Assembly (NCBI RefSeq): GCF_910592395.1
Contig: NC_088323.1
Location: 4,032,001 to 4,092,000 of the forward strand
DNA from: Lineus longissimus
Lineage: Eukaryota > Nemertea > Pilidiophora > Heteronemertea > Lineidae
Reading direction: 5' to 3'
Length of the DNA stretch: 60,000 bases
The stretch's first letter is position 1, and every line of letters starts with the position of its first letter. Positions 50,976-59,667 of the stretch are shown in pieces. Position numbers and translations under genes: made by a program. The notes under the pieces are model-generated. The model did no database searches, was not told the origin of the DNA, and was given only the letters and a program-made list of their open reading frames with translations.

Positions 50976-51273
50976 AAGGGGTGTATTATGTAAACCAATG
51001 ACGGACAATTAGCACTTCCAAAGTGCCTTTCCGAGGGGGAGATCCCGTCGCCAAGAAAGAGGTGTGCCTGGTGCCACCCCCTCGGGCCCTGGCCTTAGAT
51101 CCGTGCCCCAGGTACACAAGACAAAGTCTTTTTAAAATGAACACAACAACAGCCACTGGTACAGTTACAGTACACCTGCAGCACACTACTCACTACATCA
51201 TACATATACCGCCTTCCCTATAAAAGGCGATAGTGTAGTGCGTGTGTAGTAAGCGAGGTCTTTATACCCTTTT

Positions 51274-51482
51274 ACACCAGGGCCCAGGCGGAGGAAGCCA
51301 CTGTGGGCCCAAACAAACCTGCTAAACCTAAATATACTAACTATATAGTATATAGACACAACGAGCAAAATATCAATCATATCAGTCTCATGTATGTGGT
51401 GTGCGACCGTCACCATGCGGTCTTTTGTTTGCTGCTTGTTTGTTGTGACCAGCAGTGGTTTCCTCCGCCTGGTGTGAGGGCC
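51274..51482 (+). repeat. Imperfect inverted repeat
   Basis: ACACCAGGGCCCAGGCGGAG (51275 onward, then GAAGCCACTG) is complementary to CAGTGGTTTCCTCCGCCTGG (51452 onward, then TGTGAGGGCC), apart from a short GGGCCC insertion. The spacer is about 145 bp. It lies between the foldback element and the 87-bp palindrome that follows. Confidence 0.55.
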
Positions 51483-51486
51483 TCTA

Positions 51487-51573
51487 CTGGGTGGCCCAGA
51501 ATGATTTTCCCTCACACAATGGACACACAATTGAATTCTATTGTGCAAGGGAAAATAATTCTGGGCCACCCTG
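51487..51573 (+). mobile_element. 87-bp palindromic micro-MITE flanked by TA
   Basis: Left arm GGGTGGCCCAGAATGATTTT (51489, continuing CCCT) and the right arm at 51548-51571 are reverse complements with a single mismatch over 24 bp, with a 35-bp centre. TA lies immediately outside both ends (51485-51486, 51574-51575). A TA target and a CAGGGTGGCCC-type end fit the Tc1/mariner superfamily; that link is inference. Confidence 0.65.
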
Positions 51574-51575
51574 TA

Positions 51576-52711
51576 TATAGTCTATCCTCTAAGACAACCA
51601 CAACGAATATACTGTCACAAATTTACCTTTCATGCCTTTAAAATCTCCATTTCAGAAACTGTAATCTTCACTAGTATCAAATTTATATGAACTAAAGATG
51701 ACATACCTTCTGCACATCAAATATCACAGATTCACACTAGCTGGATCGACGAAAACTTTAAATATTTTGTACAAACCACACAAAATGCGAATCGCCATGT
51801 GTTTACAGCGCAGCCTCGCTTTGGGTTGTTGTCACTAGAGGTACAAGGAGCCGTGTACAGATGGCGCAGTGGTGAATTAGGTCTCATAAGGGAGTTTTTT
51901 ATATTCATGCGCGGCCAAGCCCGTACCGTAGTTCCTAAAAATCATTGATTTCTTGGTTCTCACAGTATGACAGTGTTGATTTAGCAGTTTTTTTGGCAAA
52001 AACGTGTTTTTTAAAGTTTCTGAAACCTAGACCACTACTCAGTAGGTAGCTAACAAGAAACTACGCATTTTACTGTTGTTGCCGACGTATGTGTACACTG
52101 AACTTGGGATGTGCGTCGGCCCCGTGTTGAAATGCCGTCCAGTGCCAGTTGGTGCGTTTTTCGCTGATTTGTGCAAAATTCAACATATCTCAAAAGTTCA
52201 ATGGTTGACCCTCGATTTTTTTTTGATGTTTGTGTAGCATAAGCAACTGTCTTTCACGGGAGAATGGTCACTGTAAGAATTGTTTAGGAAGAAAAGTATA
52301 ATATTTGGGGTTTTCCGTGATTGTCCGGCCCAATTGGCAATATTGCCATTTGGCATAGTGAACAGAGCTAGGAGCAAATGTGACGCTTACGATTTATTTA
52401 AAGAAATAAAATGACCGATTTAACATCCTGCAGAATCAGGGGAATCGGGCGTTTCCATTGATATACGACACAAATCGGTTGTCCTCATGCAATCACTTTG
52501 GAATCGCATTCTAAAATAAATGTTACGTCCTGTGAATGGGGCACGTCATCATCACGTACATTCGGGAAAAACTCCCTAACGAGACCTTAAAGGGAGAGAA
52601 TAGGGATTGCCACAATGACGACATGGGAGCGGACGGCCGACTCGGAAACGTGGCTAAGTTCAAACCACGTGGCATTGACCCACTCCGATCCGAGGTTTTC
52701 TTATTCGGCCT
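51576..52711. other. Region downstream of the opsin gene
   Basis: Includes the likely opsin 3' UTR next to 52711. No other gene is recognised in the remainder. Confidence 0.4.
52393..52398 (-). promoter_or_regulatory. Candidate polyadenylation signal of the opsin gene
   Basis: AATAAA on the minus strand about 315 nt beyond the opsin stop. A second AATAAA overlaps the stop codon itself (52711-52716), which would leave almost no 3' UTR. Which one is used cannot be told from sequence. Confidence 0.35.
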
Positions 52712-52981
52712 TTATTTCGGCATCGGATTCAATCTGGGTGACACGGCCGTCGGATGAATTGTAACTCGGCAAAGCAGCTCTATCACGGCCCATCGGAATT
52801 GCTTCTCGACCAATACGTAGGTGATGACGGGGTTGATGAAAACAGATGATTTTGCCAGAATCGGCGCAACCAAGGCTGACCGATAAGAAGGCAAATGGAA
52901 GAAGCCAAACGACCCCATAATGGCTAAGACCACGTATGGGCCCCAGGCCAAGATGAAGCTCAAAAGCAGGACTAGCGTCAT
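52712..52981 (-). CDS. Opsin exon 6 (helices 6-7, helix 8, tail, stop)
   Basis: The acceptor TTTTCAG| precedes 52981. It encodes residues 260-348 and ends at TAA (52714-52712). WGPY (272-275) is the helix 6 bend and K303 is the retinal lysine. NPVIT-YVLVEKQFR follows, with one residue more than the usual NPxxY(x)8 spacing. C330 after helix 8 could be palmitoylated. The tail after EKQFR is about 26 residues. Confidence 0.94.
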   Translation of the reverse strand: MTLVLLLSFILAWGPYVVLAIMGSFGFFHLPSYRSALVAPILAKSSVFINPVITYVLVEKQFRWAVIELLCRVTIHPTAVSPRLNPMPK

Positions 52982-55730
52982 CTGAAAAGACGATGTAAAC
53001 TATCTTTACGAAAATTTTAAGTCAAAAAGAGATACGCTTAATCAGTTTGAGAAACATTGAGAATGTATGAGCCCATTGAACAAATAGGCTCCGATCTAGT
53101 TGGACGGCCGGTCTACGTATGTTAGGCCTACCTATAGTGAAATTCATCTAATATATACGTAGAACTCGATTACACATGTACATACATTACACTTTCCTAC
53201 AGAATGTTTATATACAATCTTTCTTTCCGTAAACTCACCAAAGCGACACGTTTAGAACGCCCAAATTCCATACGACGGTAGTTGGTTGTAACAGAGTTTT
53301 GATAGACTCTGGATGTATTCTGATCGTTCATGAAGACTATCGTGATGATCTTGGTGTAATACACTGCAGAGATGACCAGAGGCAAGAAGAAAGTGAAGGT
53401 ACCCGCGGCTGCGATGAACGAAATGGCCAGCATGGACGGTTTGTACCAATCAAGCGTACAGGACAACTGAAAAAACAAACAGATGGCGAATGGAGAATAT
53501 CCGCTTTCCCGCAAAGATGTGCCAGCGGCGGATCACAAGGTGTATTTTATGGTTTGCAGGGCCGTATTTAGAAGGGGCAGGGGGCGGCAACTGCCCCCCA
53601 GACGTCTCCATACAAAAAGTGGTGTTTTGTCCCCCCCCCCCCCCCCCAGAGCATATCCCAATCAGCTGCGAGGAATCCAACGTTCACCTCAGGGCAGTTC
53701 CGTTTTTGGCTCACGTCGTAAGCCTACCACAACACTTCCTCTGAGATCGCAAATTTACATCAATGAGCAAAACTGTTCTCCCCATGTCCAGTGCAAATGA
53801 CATGCATTAACAGTACCGAGGTGAGCACAAGGTCCCTGGACCGTTTCATTTCTCATCTACTGGGTCGGCAACGGAATTATCAACATCGACAAAAACACCC
53901 TAGCGCGACACCACAGCCGACCCTTTGCGGGAGGTTTATCAAACGGTTGCGATATTTCAATTCTTACTTTGTAGGGTTCATACTCGTAGCGGCTCCACCC
54001 AACGAATGGCAGCGATGCCCAGACGACGGAATAAGTCCAGATCAGCGCCACCTTCCATGCAGTGTTCTTGTCTGAAACGATTGAAATAGCGCTTGGAAAA
54101 AGGAAAGGAGGGTTTAAGGGGTAAGGGGTAAGATTTCAAAACTTTAAAAAAATTTTTTTTTAATTAAATAAAAAACTACCACCGTAATTCATTGAGGGAC
54201 ATGGTTAGGATTAGTATCACAAACATATTTCTGATAGAAAACACCTAGAATAATTTTAAAAATATATATTCGTGACCAAGCGACCCCCCCCGCGACACCC
54301 CCAACAGACAAAATTTGAAGAGAATTGTCCCTTTAGCACCATAAAACATTTTAAACCACCGTAACAACTCAAATGAGAGCGATACAGGCATCAAAGAGAG
54401 CTAACAATTTTGAATATCTGAAATACGGTGCTGTCATCTGATGATAAAGTTTAAAACCAAAATTTCAATCGATGGTACCCGATATTTCAACCACCCAGCA
54501 ACAGTATGGGTACCGTCTCAATTGACTATGTCCTTACCTATCCTCAAAGACATGGTTTGTTACTCCTGCAAATCGGATGTACTTGTATTTGTCAAATTGA
54601 CCGACTAATGTCTGTTAGTTCTTAGTACATTCTCTTCGAAGACAATCACACAACCCTGTAGAAAGCACCCTGTAGGCAAGAATCCTGGCGTGGATTAAAG
54701 AAAGGTTAAAGATACTCTCAGTTCGATATGATTGGAAGTAGTCTCATACTTACAGTCAATTCGTGTTTGGAGCGTTGTATTAGTCGCCAGTAGGCCTATG
54801 TATCTCTCGTACGCAATATAGGAATGAGTGACCATGGTCGACGTACAGCTGATGAAGCCAAAAAACCCATATATTTGACAGCCACGGTAACCAAACGGCC
54901 ACGAATTCTGGAAAGATAAGGATATTTCAAACGTGTCTATGACGAAGGGGTGAAAACGCCTGCTCTCAGGATAGATTACGACACGACCGAATGCTGTTTA
55001 GCTTGACATCCTAGCTAGTAATCGAAGATAACAAATTAGTTGTCAGAATTCTTTTAAAGGACCAGCAAGGCAGTACTTACCAGAAAGAATGCCGTTGCTG
55101 ACATAGGAATCATCAAGCCAGCTAGGACAATATCGGACGCAGCCAGATTAAGATACAACAGGGCACGTCTCGACCGAATTATCTTTTTCTTGACGTAGGC
55201 GACGACGATCAGAACGTTTGCAAATAAGCCAATTACACCTAAAAGAACGTTTTTTATAGATCTAAAATGTCGTATTTCAAATGGAGACTATAAGGCAGGA
55301 ACAACTGTAGGCAGGCGGGATTAGTCACGTATCGATATTTTTTACTGTGAGATAGTGGCGACACCAATCGGCCACTTGGTTTAACTTATTCTGGCCCACC
55401 CAGCTCATGATATTTCAAACGCACCACGACTTGCCTAAGACCTATTAATGAACGCTTCATGAACGTCAAATTGATTTTGAGTGTCGAGTTAAGAGCAAGA
55501 CCCAGTTCCCAAAGCGTATTCGCCACCTTTTCAGTGACCAACTGTTGACTCCCTAGCATCTGCCTTGTCACGTTTTAAGTTCAATTTTTGCACTTACCGA
55601 TTATTAATAGATAACCACCCAGAAGAACGCAAGTTTTGTCACCAATAAAAGAGTCCTGCGCGAGCTTTTCATTCATTTCAGTCGTATTTTGTGACTGTGT
55701 GGTCATGGTCCATCCCACATTGTCTGCCAT
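52712..55730 (-). CDS. Opsin, RGR/retinochrome/peropsin-like, complete six-exon gene (348 aa)
   Basis: Joining six minus-strand exons (55730-55598, 55238-55081, 54907-54754, 54071-53968, 53466-53239, 52981-52712) gives an uninterrupted 348-residue seven-helix receptor. Every intron is GT..AG and the codon phases fit (1, 0, 1, 0, 0). Visible marks are N52 in helix 1, LAASD (76-80) in helix 2, C107 pairing with C186 (SCTLDW), ERY at 131-133, P212 and Y220 in helix 5, WGPY at 272-275 in helix 6, and the retinal-binding lysine K303 in the LAKSS motif of helix 7. The vertebrate counterion position is Tyr110, while E180 aligns with the ancestral counterion in extracellular loop 2. The loop reads GWSRYEYEPYKLSCTLDW, which resembles RGR photoisomerases. 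The tail after helix 8 is short with few Ser/Thr. NPxxY is changed (N309-P310-V-I-T-Y). From family knowledge the protein would bind all-trans or 11-cis retinal in membranes of photoreceptor or support cells. Opsin identity is firm; the subclass is inference from remembered motifs. Confidence 0.93.
53239..53466 (-). CDS. Opsin exon 5 (loop 2 cysteine, helix 5, cytoplasmic loop 3)
   Basis: The acceptor TTTTTTCAG| precedes 53466 and the donor |GTGAGT follows 53239. It encodes residues 184-259: SCTLDW with disulphide C186, helix 5 with P212 and Y220, a cytoplasmic loop 3 of about 30 residues, and the base of helix 6 (RSKRVAL). Confidence 0.92.
53552..53660 (+). repeat. Dispersed GC-rich repeat with C17 run, in opsin intron 4
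   Basis: Starts GCAGGGCCGTATTTAG and continues through GGGG/CCCC blocks to a run of 17 C (53631-53647). The same head, GCAGGGCCATATTTAG, is found on the minus strand at 29337 downwards, so this is a dispersed family. It lies in intron 4 (53467-53967). Confidence 0.5.
53968..54071 (-). CDS. Opsin exon 4 (helix 4 and start of extracellular loop 2)
   Basis: The acceptor GTTTCAG| precedes 54071 and the donor |GTAAGAATT follows 53968. It encodes residues 149-183: helix 4 with W160 and W166, then LPFVGWSRYEYEPYK. E180 aligns without gaps to bovine rhodopsin E181, the ancestral Schiff-base counterion. Confidence 0.92.
54754..54907 (-). CDS. Opsin exon 3 (extracellular loop 1, helix 3, ERY)
   Basis: The acceptor TTTCCAG| precedes 54907 and the donor T|GTAAGTATG follows 54754. 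It encodes residues 98-148, with SWPFG in loop 1, C107 (disulphide), Tyr110 at the site equivalent to bovine E113, and ERY (131-133) at the G-protein end of helix 3. It leaves in phase 1. Confidence 0.92.
55081..55238 (-). CDS. Opsin exon 2 (helix 1 end, loop 1, helix 2)
   Basis: The acceptor TTTTAG| precedes 55238 and the donor |GTAAGTACT follows 55081. It encodes residues 45-97: GLFANVLIVV, a basic first cytoplasmic loop (KKK..RSRR) and helix 2 with LYLNLAASD. It enters in phase 1 and leaves in phase 0. Confidence 0.92.
55278..55385 (+). mobile_element. MITE fragment in opsin intron 1
   Basis: Begins GGAGACTATAAGGCAGGA and contains TTACTGTGAGATAGTGGCGAC, matching the ends and middle of the elements at 41427 and 18185. 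It sits wholly inside intron 1 (55239-55597), so it does not disturb the reading frame. Confidence 0.5.
55598..55730 (-). CDS. Opsin exon 1 (N-terminus and start of helix 1)
   Basis: Encodes residues 1-44 plus the first base of codon 45. The start is ATG at 55730, in a good context (A at -3, G at +4). A TAG lies in frame at 55767-55769, so no upstream in-frame ATG is available in this exon. A second ATG follows 8 codons later. The extracellular N-terminus has one N-glycosylation sequon (N15-T-T), and helix 1 begins around residue 33. The donor is G|GTAAGTG at 55597. Confidence 0.88.
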
Positions 55731-56209
55731 TGTTTTAGTCACGAACGTTGTTCTACCTCCTCTCACCTATGTTTTGCAAACCTGAAGCAGATCAGAATGA
55801 AAAGTTACTTCCAGTACGAGAACTGAAATGTGCTTGATTCCACACCTACCGAATTCAGGCGCTTTCAGCTAAACCTCAAACTTATTAATTAAAGGAGGCG
55901 TCCTGGCACCTCCAAATCGTAAATCTGGGTCATTTATGTCTAGCAGTCCCCTACACCAGGATACGCGACAACGACACTTCTGGTCCGAAATCACTAACTG
56001 AAGATCGTGGGAAAATGTTGGGGGAAAAAAACAAGATATATATCGAAAACAAGCCGCTTTATCACCACAGAAATACATGTACATGTAATTGGATGAACAG
56101 AAACGAATGTAGGACAATCTGGGCAGTCCATTGCGTCATCCTAATTTGGTCTCCTTATGTACCGGGCGACAGGACGAGGCCGGTCCAATGCGTCCGGGGT
56201 GTAGGACGA
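55731..56209. other. 5' flank of the opsin gene
   Basis: About 480 bp between the opsin start codon and the purine-rich tract. It must hold 5' UTR and possibly promoter, but I see no convincing TATA box. A self-complementary TACATGTACATGTA lies near 56075-56088. No gene seen. Confidence 0.4.
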
Positions 56210-56950
56210 AAGAAGGAGAAGACTAGGAAAAGAAGAAGGAGAATATGGAGACAGAGACGGAGACGGAGAAGAAGCAGGAGAAGGAGAAGAAGGAGAGGAA
56301 GACGGAGGCAGAGAAGAATGGAACGGTGATGGAGATGGAGACAGAGAAGAAGATGGCGACGGAGTAGGATAGGCGGAGAAGGTGATGGAGACGGAGGCCG
56401 AGAAGAAAGGGACGGAGATTGCGATCGAGACAGAGATGGGGAAGGAAAGGCGGATATGGCGACGGAGACGGATATGGAGAAGGCGGAGAATGAGGAAATG
56501 GAGACGGATATGCAGGAGGCGGCGGATAGGAGTCGAAAACATAGGCGGAGAAGAATATGGAGAAGCGGAGGAGGAGATAGAGACGGATATTGAGAAGTAT
56601 AGGGGGAGAAGGAGCAAAAGAAGACGGGGACGGGGATGGAGAAGGAGACGGACAAGAAGACGGAGAAGAAGGAGGACAAGAAGATGGACAAGAAGAAGGA
56701 CAAGAAGAAGGACAAGAAGAAGGACAAGGAGAAGGACAAGGAGACGGACAAGAAGGAGGACAAGAAGACGGACAAGAAGGAGGACAAGAAGAAGGACAAG
56801 AAGGAGGACAAGAAGACGGACAAGAAAGACAAGGAGGACAAGAAGACGGACAAGGAGGACAAGAAGGACAAGAAGAAGGACAAGAAGACGGAGATGGAGG
56901 AAGTGAAGTAGGTGGAGGAGGAGTAGGCGAAGACGAGGGGGAAGGAGAAT
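56210..56950 (+). repeat. Purine-rich low-complexity tract, degenerate (GGACAAGAAGAA)n
   Basis: About 740 bp made almost only of A and G on the plus strand, with scattered C and T. The part at 56640-56895 is an irregular array of GGACAAGAAGAA / GACGGACAAGAA-type 6-12 bp units, and the part before it is a diverged GGAGA/GAAGG mix. Long open frames exist in several frames on both strands (Arg/Lys/Glu-rich on plus, Ser/Pro/Leu-rich on minus). These are by-products of composition and not credible proteins. Confidence 0.9.
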
Positions 56951-57476
56951 AAATTATTTGATTAAACGCAGGCCTACCTTTTCTCGCAGTGCTTGACCTC
57001 CTATTCAAACTGGCTCGAAACTGTGTGATGGGAAGTTGTGCGGTGCCTCAATGGTGACGACATTCACATTCACACCAAGGTGGGAGAAGGCCGGCTGGTT
57101 GTCTTCACACCCTCATGGCGGGAATATTCCACACATGTAGGAAAATGTGCGGCGCCGTATACTGTCAACACCTAAATGTTCACGCCTCTTAATTTTTACG
57201 AAATATTCGCGATTCGCGAAAATAGTAGAGACTTGCTGGTAACATTCTCGCTATGTTGGTCTTAAACTACTTGTCGACTTGACCTCTTCCGAGTTTGCTT
57301 TATAATTCATAAACATGCCTAAATTGTCTTCGTATGAATGCATGGGTTGCGGTCAGAATAGTTCATATCAGGTTGTGGCGTTGCTTCAGCAAGTAATGCG
57401 AAGTCGATTGAAAGTTTCACCATTAACCGGGGTTCATACAATATTACTGTAAAGTCGGATGATAGCCTCTAACGTT
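56951..57476. other. Gene-free stretch
   Basis: Holds a small palindromic motif TTCGCGATTCGCGAA near 57208 in a context (GTTCACGCC... AAAAT) that looks like a dispersed repeat fragment. No gene recognised. Confidence 0.4.
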
Positions 57477-57796
57477 GTTAACACCTCCCCTTTGAGCTGG
57501 TGGTTATCGGAGTCTCATCGACTTCCTGAAAGAACTACGCCATCGCCATCTTCATGGCAAGGTAGGAACTGAAAAGGTCTTTCAGTTTCTACCTTGCCCT
57601 GAAGATGGCGATAGCGTAGTTCTGAACTACGCCATCGCCATCTTCAGGGCATGGTATGGTCTTCTCAGTTCCTACCTTGCCCTGAAGATGGCGATGGCGT
57701 AGTTCTTTCATGAAGTACATTAGACTCCGATAACCAGCTCAAAGAGGGGGATTTGGGCCACGCAGATCTACGTGGTTCGGCGCTGAAGGTGTTAAC
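57477..57796 (+). mobile_element. 320-bp double-hairpin MITE-like element
   Basis: Ends are GTTAACACC and GGTGTTAAC (57477-57485, 57788-57796). GAGCTGGTGGTTATCGGAGT and its complement near 57723-57745 extend the outer stem. Inside, the motif GAACTACGCCATCGCCATCT occurs four times in alternating orientation (at about 57531, 57600, 57623 and 57680), so two inner hairpins sit inside one outer hairpin. Non-coding. Confidence 0.75.
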
Positions 57797-58189
57797 ATCA
57801 GGCTATACACCATAAAGCTTCGATTTAGGCTGGGGATATCTGGCAAGTAGCTCGCCGAACTAGCATAACTCGATTCCATTCTTCTGTGACAATGAGGTTC
57901 AACTGATAACGTTTTGATACATCCTGGTAACTGGTACAACAATGTTAGGATGTGACTATGTCTCCATGTCAGGCCCTTGGTTTCACGGCTTTATAGATCC
58001 TTTGTCGAGACATCCTGTGTAATTTGAAGGAAAAGGAGGAACACTGGACAAAGTCGGAGGTTGCAAATGCATTTATTTCTAACATTTACATAATTTATTT
58101 CAAAGTTTAGCAGGCGGTCAGTCTAGAGAAGTGTTGTGCACTCTGCCATTCGAAAGATTTCGAGTTGGAAGGGAGAATACAACCATATT
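57797..58189. other. Gene-free stretch
   Basis: No gene or repeat recognised. Confidence 0.35.
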
Positions 58190-58599
58190 TATTTCTAACT
58201 TTTATGATCCCATTGACATTGATAACCGTTCGTTTGTTCTTTGCTTGGCTTACTATCCATTGGGAATCTGCCTTCTACTAATTTTGATGGTTTTCGTTGG
58301 TTTTAGCTCAAGTTCTCAGAGACAATAGAATCAAATACTTTCTTCAATCTTACCTTAGATAGAAAGCGATTTTCTTCTTTGTTTGGCCTGCTATCCTATG
58401 GGAAACTTCGATGGGAATCCAAGTTAACTGCATCTTGGTTTTCGATCAAGTTCTCCGAGACAATAGAATCAAATGCTCGCTTCAATCAACAAGTCATACG
58501 ACTCCATTGAAACTGATAACTGATTTTATTCTGATTGGCCTGCTATCCTTTCCATTGGGAAGTCCTCTGACCTCAGAGTCCTCGCTTGTTTAAGTTCCA
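58190..58599 (+). repeat. Degenerate tandem satellite, about three units of 140-150 bp
   Basis: GAGACAATAGAATCAAAT recurs at 58318 and 58456, with a trace of it before. CTATCC..TTGGGAA recurs at 58252, 58390 and 58548, and CCATTGA(A/C)A(C/T)TGATAAC recurs at 58211 and 58504. The last unit is cut after AGAGTCCTCGCTTGTTTAAG (58575). Confidence 0.7.
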
Positions 58600-59217
58600 A
58601 AGACCAAAGAGCAGACACAAGAAAACTAAAAAGACGTAACGTCTCCTGGGGGGTTTTACATTAGCACAAAGAAACATTTTACTGAAGGACATAAATTTCC
58701 TACAACATGTAAATAAATATCACCCGACTGGTTTTAACATAGGGAAACACAAATCTGCATAAAAACAAGGACTATCCTTCAGGGCTCACCCCAGTTGACC
58801 TATTACATAATAGCAAAATTGCACATGTGACAATGAGCAGGCAAGGCACTACAAAATCCTTCCTACTGAAATAACTATAATACAACCAGTACAATTAAAG
58901 GGTTCAATAAGATCTATATACATTGGGTAAACTTACCAAAACGTTAGAGGGCCATAACAAGACTGCTCCTCACAGAAATGAAGACTTGAAAACTAAAACC
59001 TGAAAACATGTATGAAAAGGATGAAACTAAAACCAGATAGAGGTCAGGAAGGGTCTTCCTTACCAAAACAAGGGCTCAAGAAACCTGGGTCCCAGCAAAT
59101 AAAGGTTAATCCAAATGGCCAAACTTGGAACCAGGAAAAGAAAGTTAAACATGGGGGAAATTTAAACTGTGGTAAAAAAGACTTAAGTTCCAAAACATGT
59201 AAAATGGCCGTTACAAA
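58600..59217. mobile_element. Stretch of about 615 bp interrupting the satellite
   Basis: Unrelated to the satellite on either side and bounded by two identical 25-bp copies of AGAGTCCTCGCTTGTTTAAG plus TTCCA (58575-58599 and 59218-59242). It has no long open frame and no obvious terminal inverted repeats. It could be an inserted non-autonomous element, or unique DNA captured between duplicated satellite blocks. Confidence 0.35.
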
Positions 59218-59426
59218 AGAGTCCTCGCTTGTTTAAGTTCCAGTTCTCCGAGTCAATACAATTGAATGCTTGCTTTAATCAACAAGTCATACAATCCCAT
59301 TGAAACTGATAACTGATTTCAAAAGAGTCCTCGCTTGTTTAAGTTCCAGTTCTCCGAGTCAATACAATCGAATGCTTGCTTTAATCAACAAGTCATACAA
59401 TCCCATTGAAACTGATAACTGATTTC
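59215..59426 (+). repeat. Satellite, two near-identical 106-bp units
   Basis: Units 59215-59320 and 59321-59426 both start AAAAGAGTCCTCGCTTGTTT and end AACTGATTTC. They differ at one or two bases. They are the same family as 58190-58599 but shorter, and a diverged relative (GAATGCTTGCCTCAAATAAA) lies near 59601. Confidence 0.9.
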
Positions 59427-59667
59427 AGTTGTTTGTCTGCTACCAATCTTCAGCAGTCATCTCTGGAACCGATCCAAAAATTCTGGTTTAATGCAGTTAT
59501 TTGTGTGGAGACAGCCAATGTTCATCATCACTCAATTCATTCATCTTGATGAGCCAGTCTTGCGTTGTTTTTTGCCCAGTCACTGGTGACAACAAAACTG
59601 AATGCTTGCCTCAAATAAACAAGTCAAACAATCTTGATGAAACCGGCGGCTGGTGCAATTCCCATCC

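Noticed and set aside
51198-51569. 123-codon minus-strand open frame
   Set aside because: It runs through inverted repeats and the micro-MITE, so it is transposon-derived non-coding DNA.
55731-55766. Upstream GTG as opsin start
   Set aside because: Not a normal animal start codon; the ATG at 55730 has a good context and a stop lies just upstream of the GTG.
56141-57008. Long overlapping open frames (up to 261 codons) rich in Ser/Pro or Arg/Lys/Glu
   Set aside because: They lie in the purine-rich low-complexity tract, are open in several frames on both strands at once and have no domain. Composition alone explains them.
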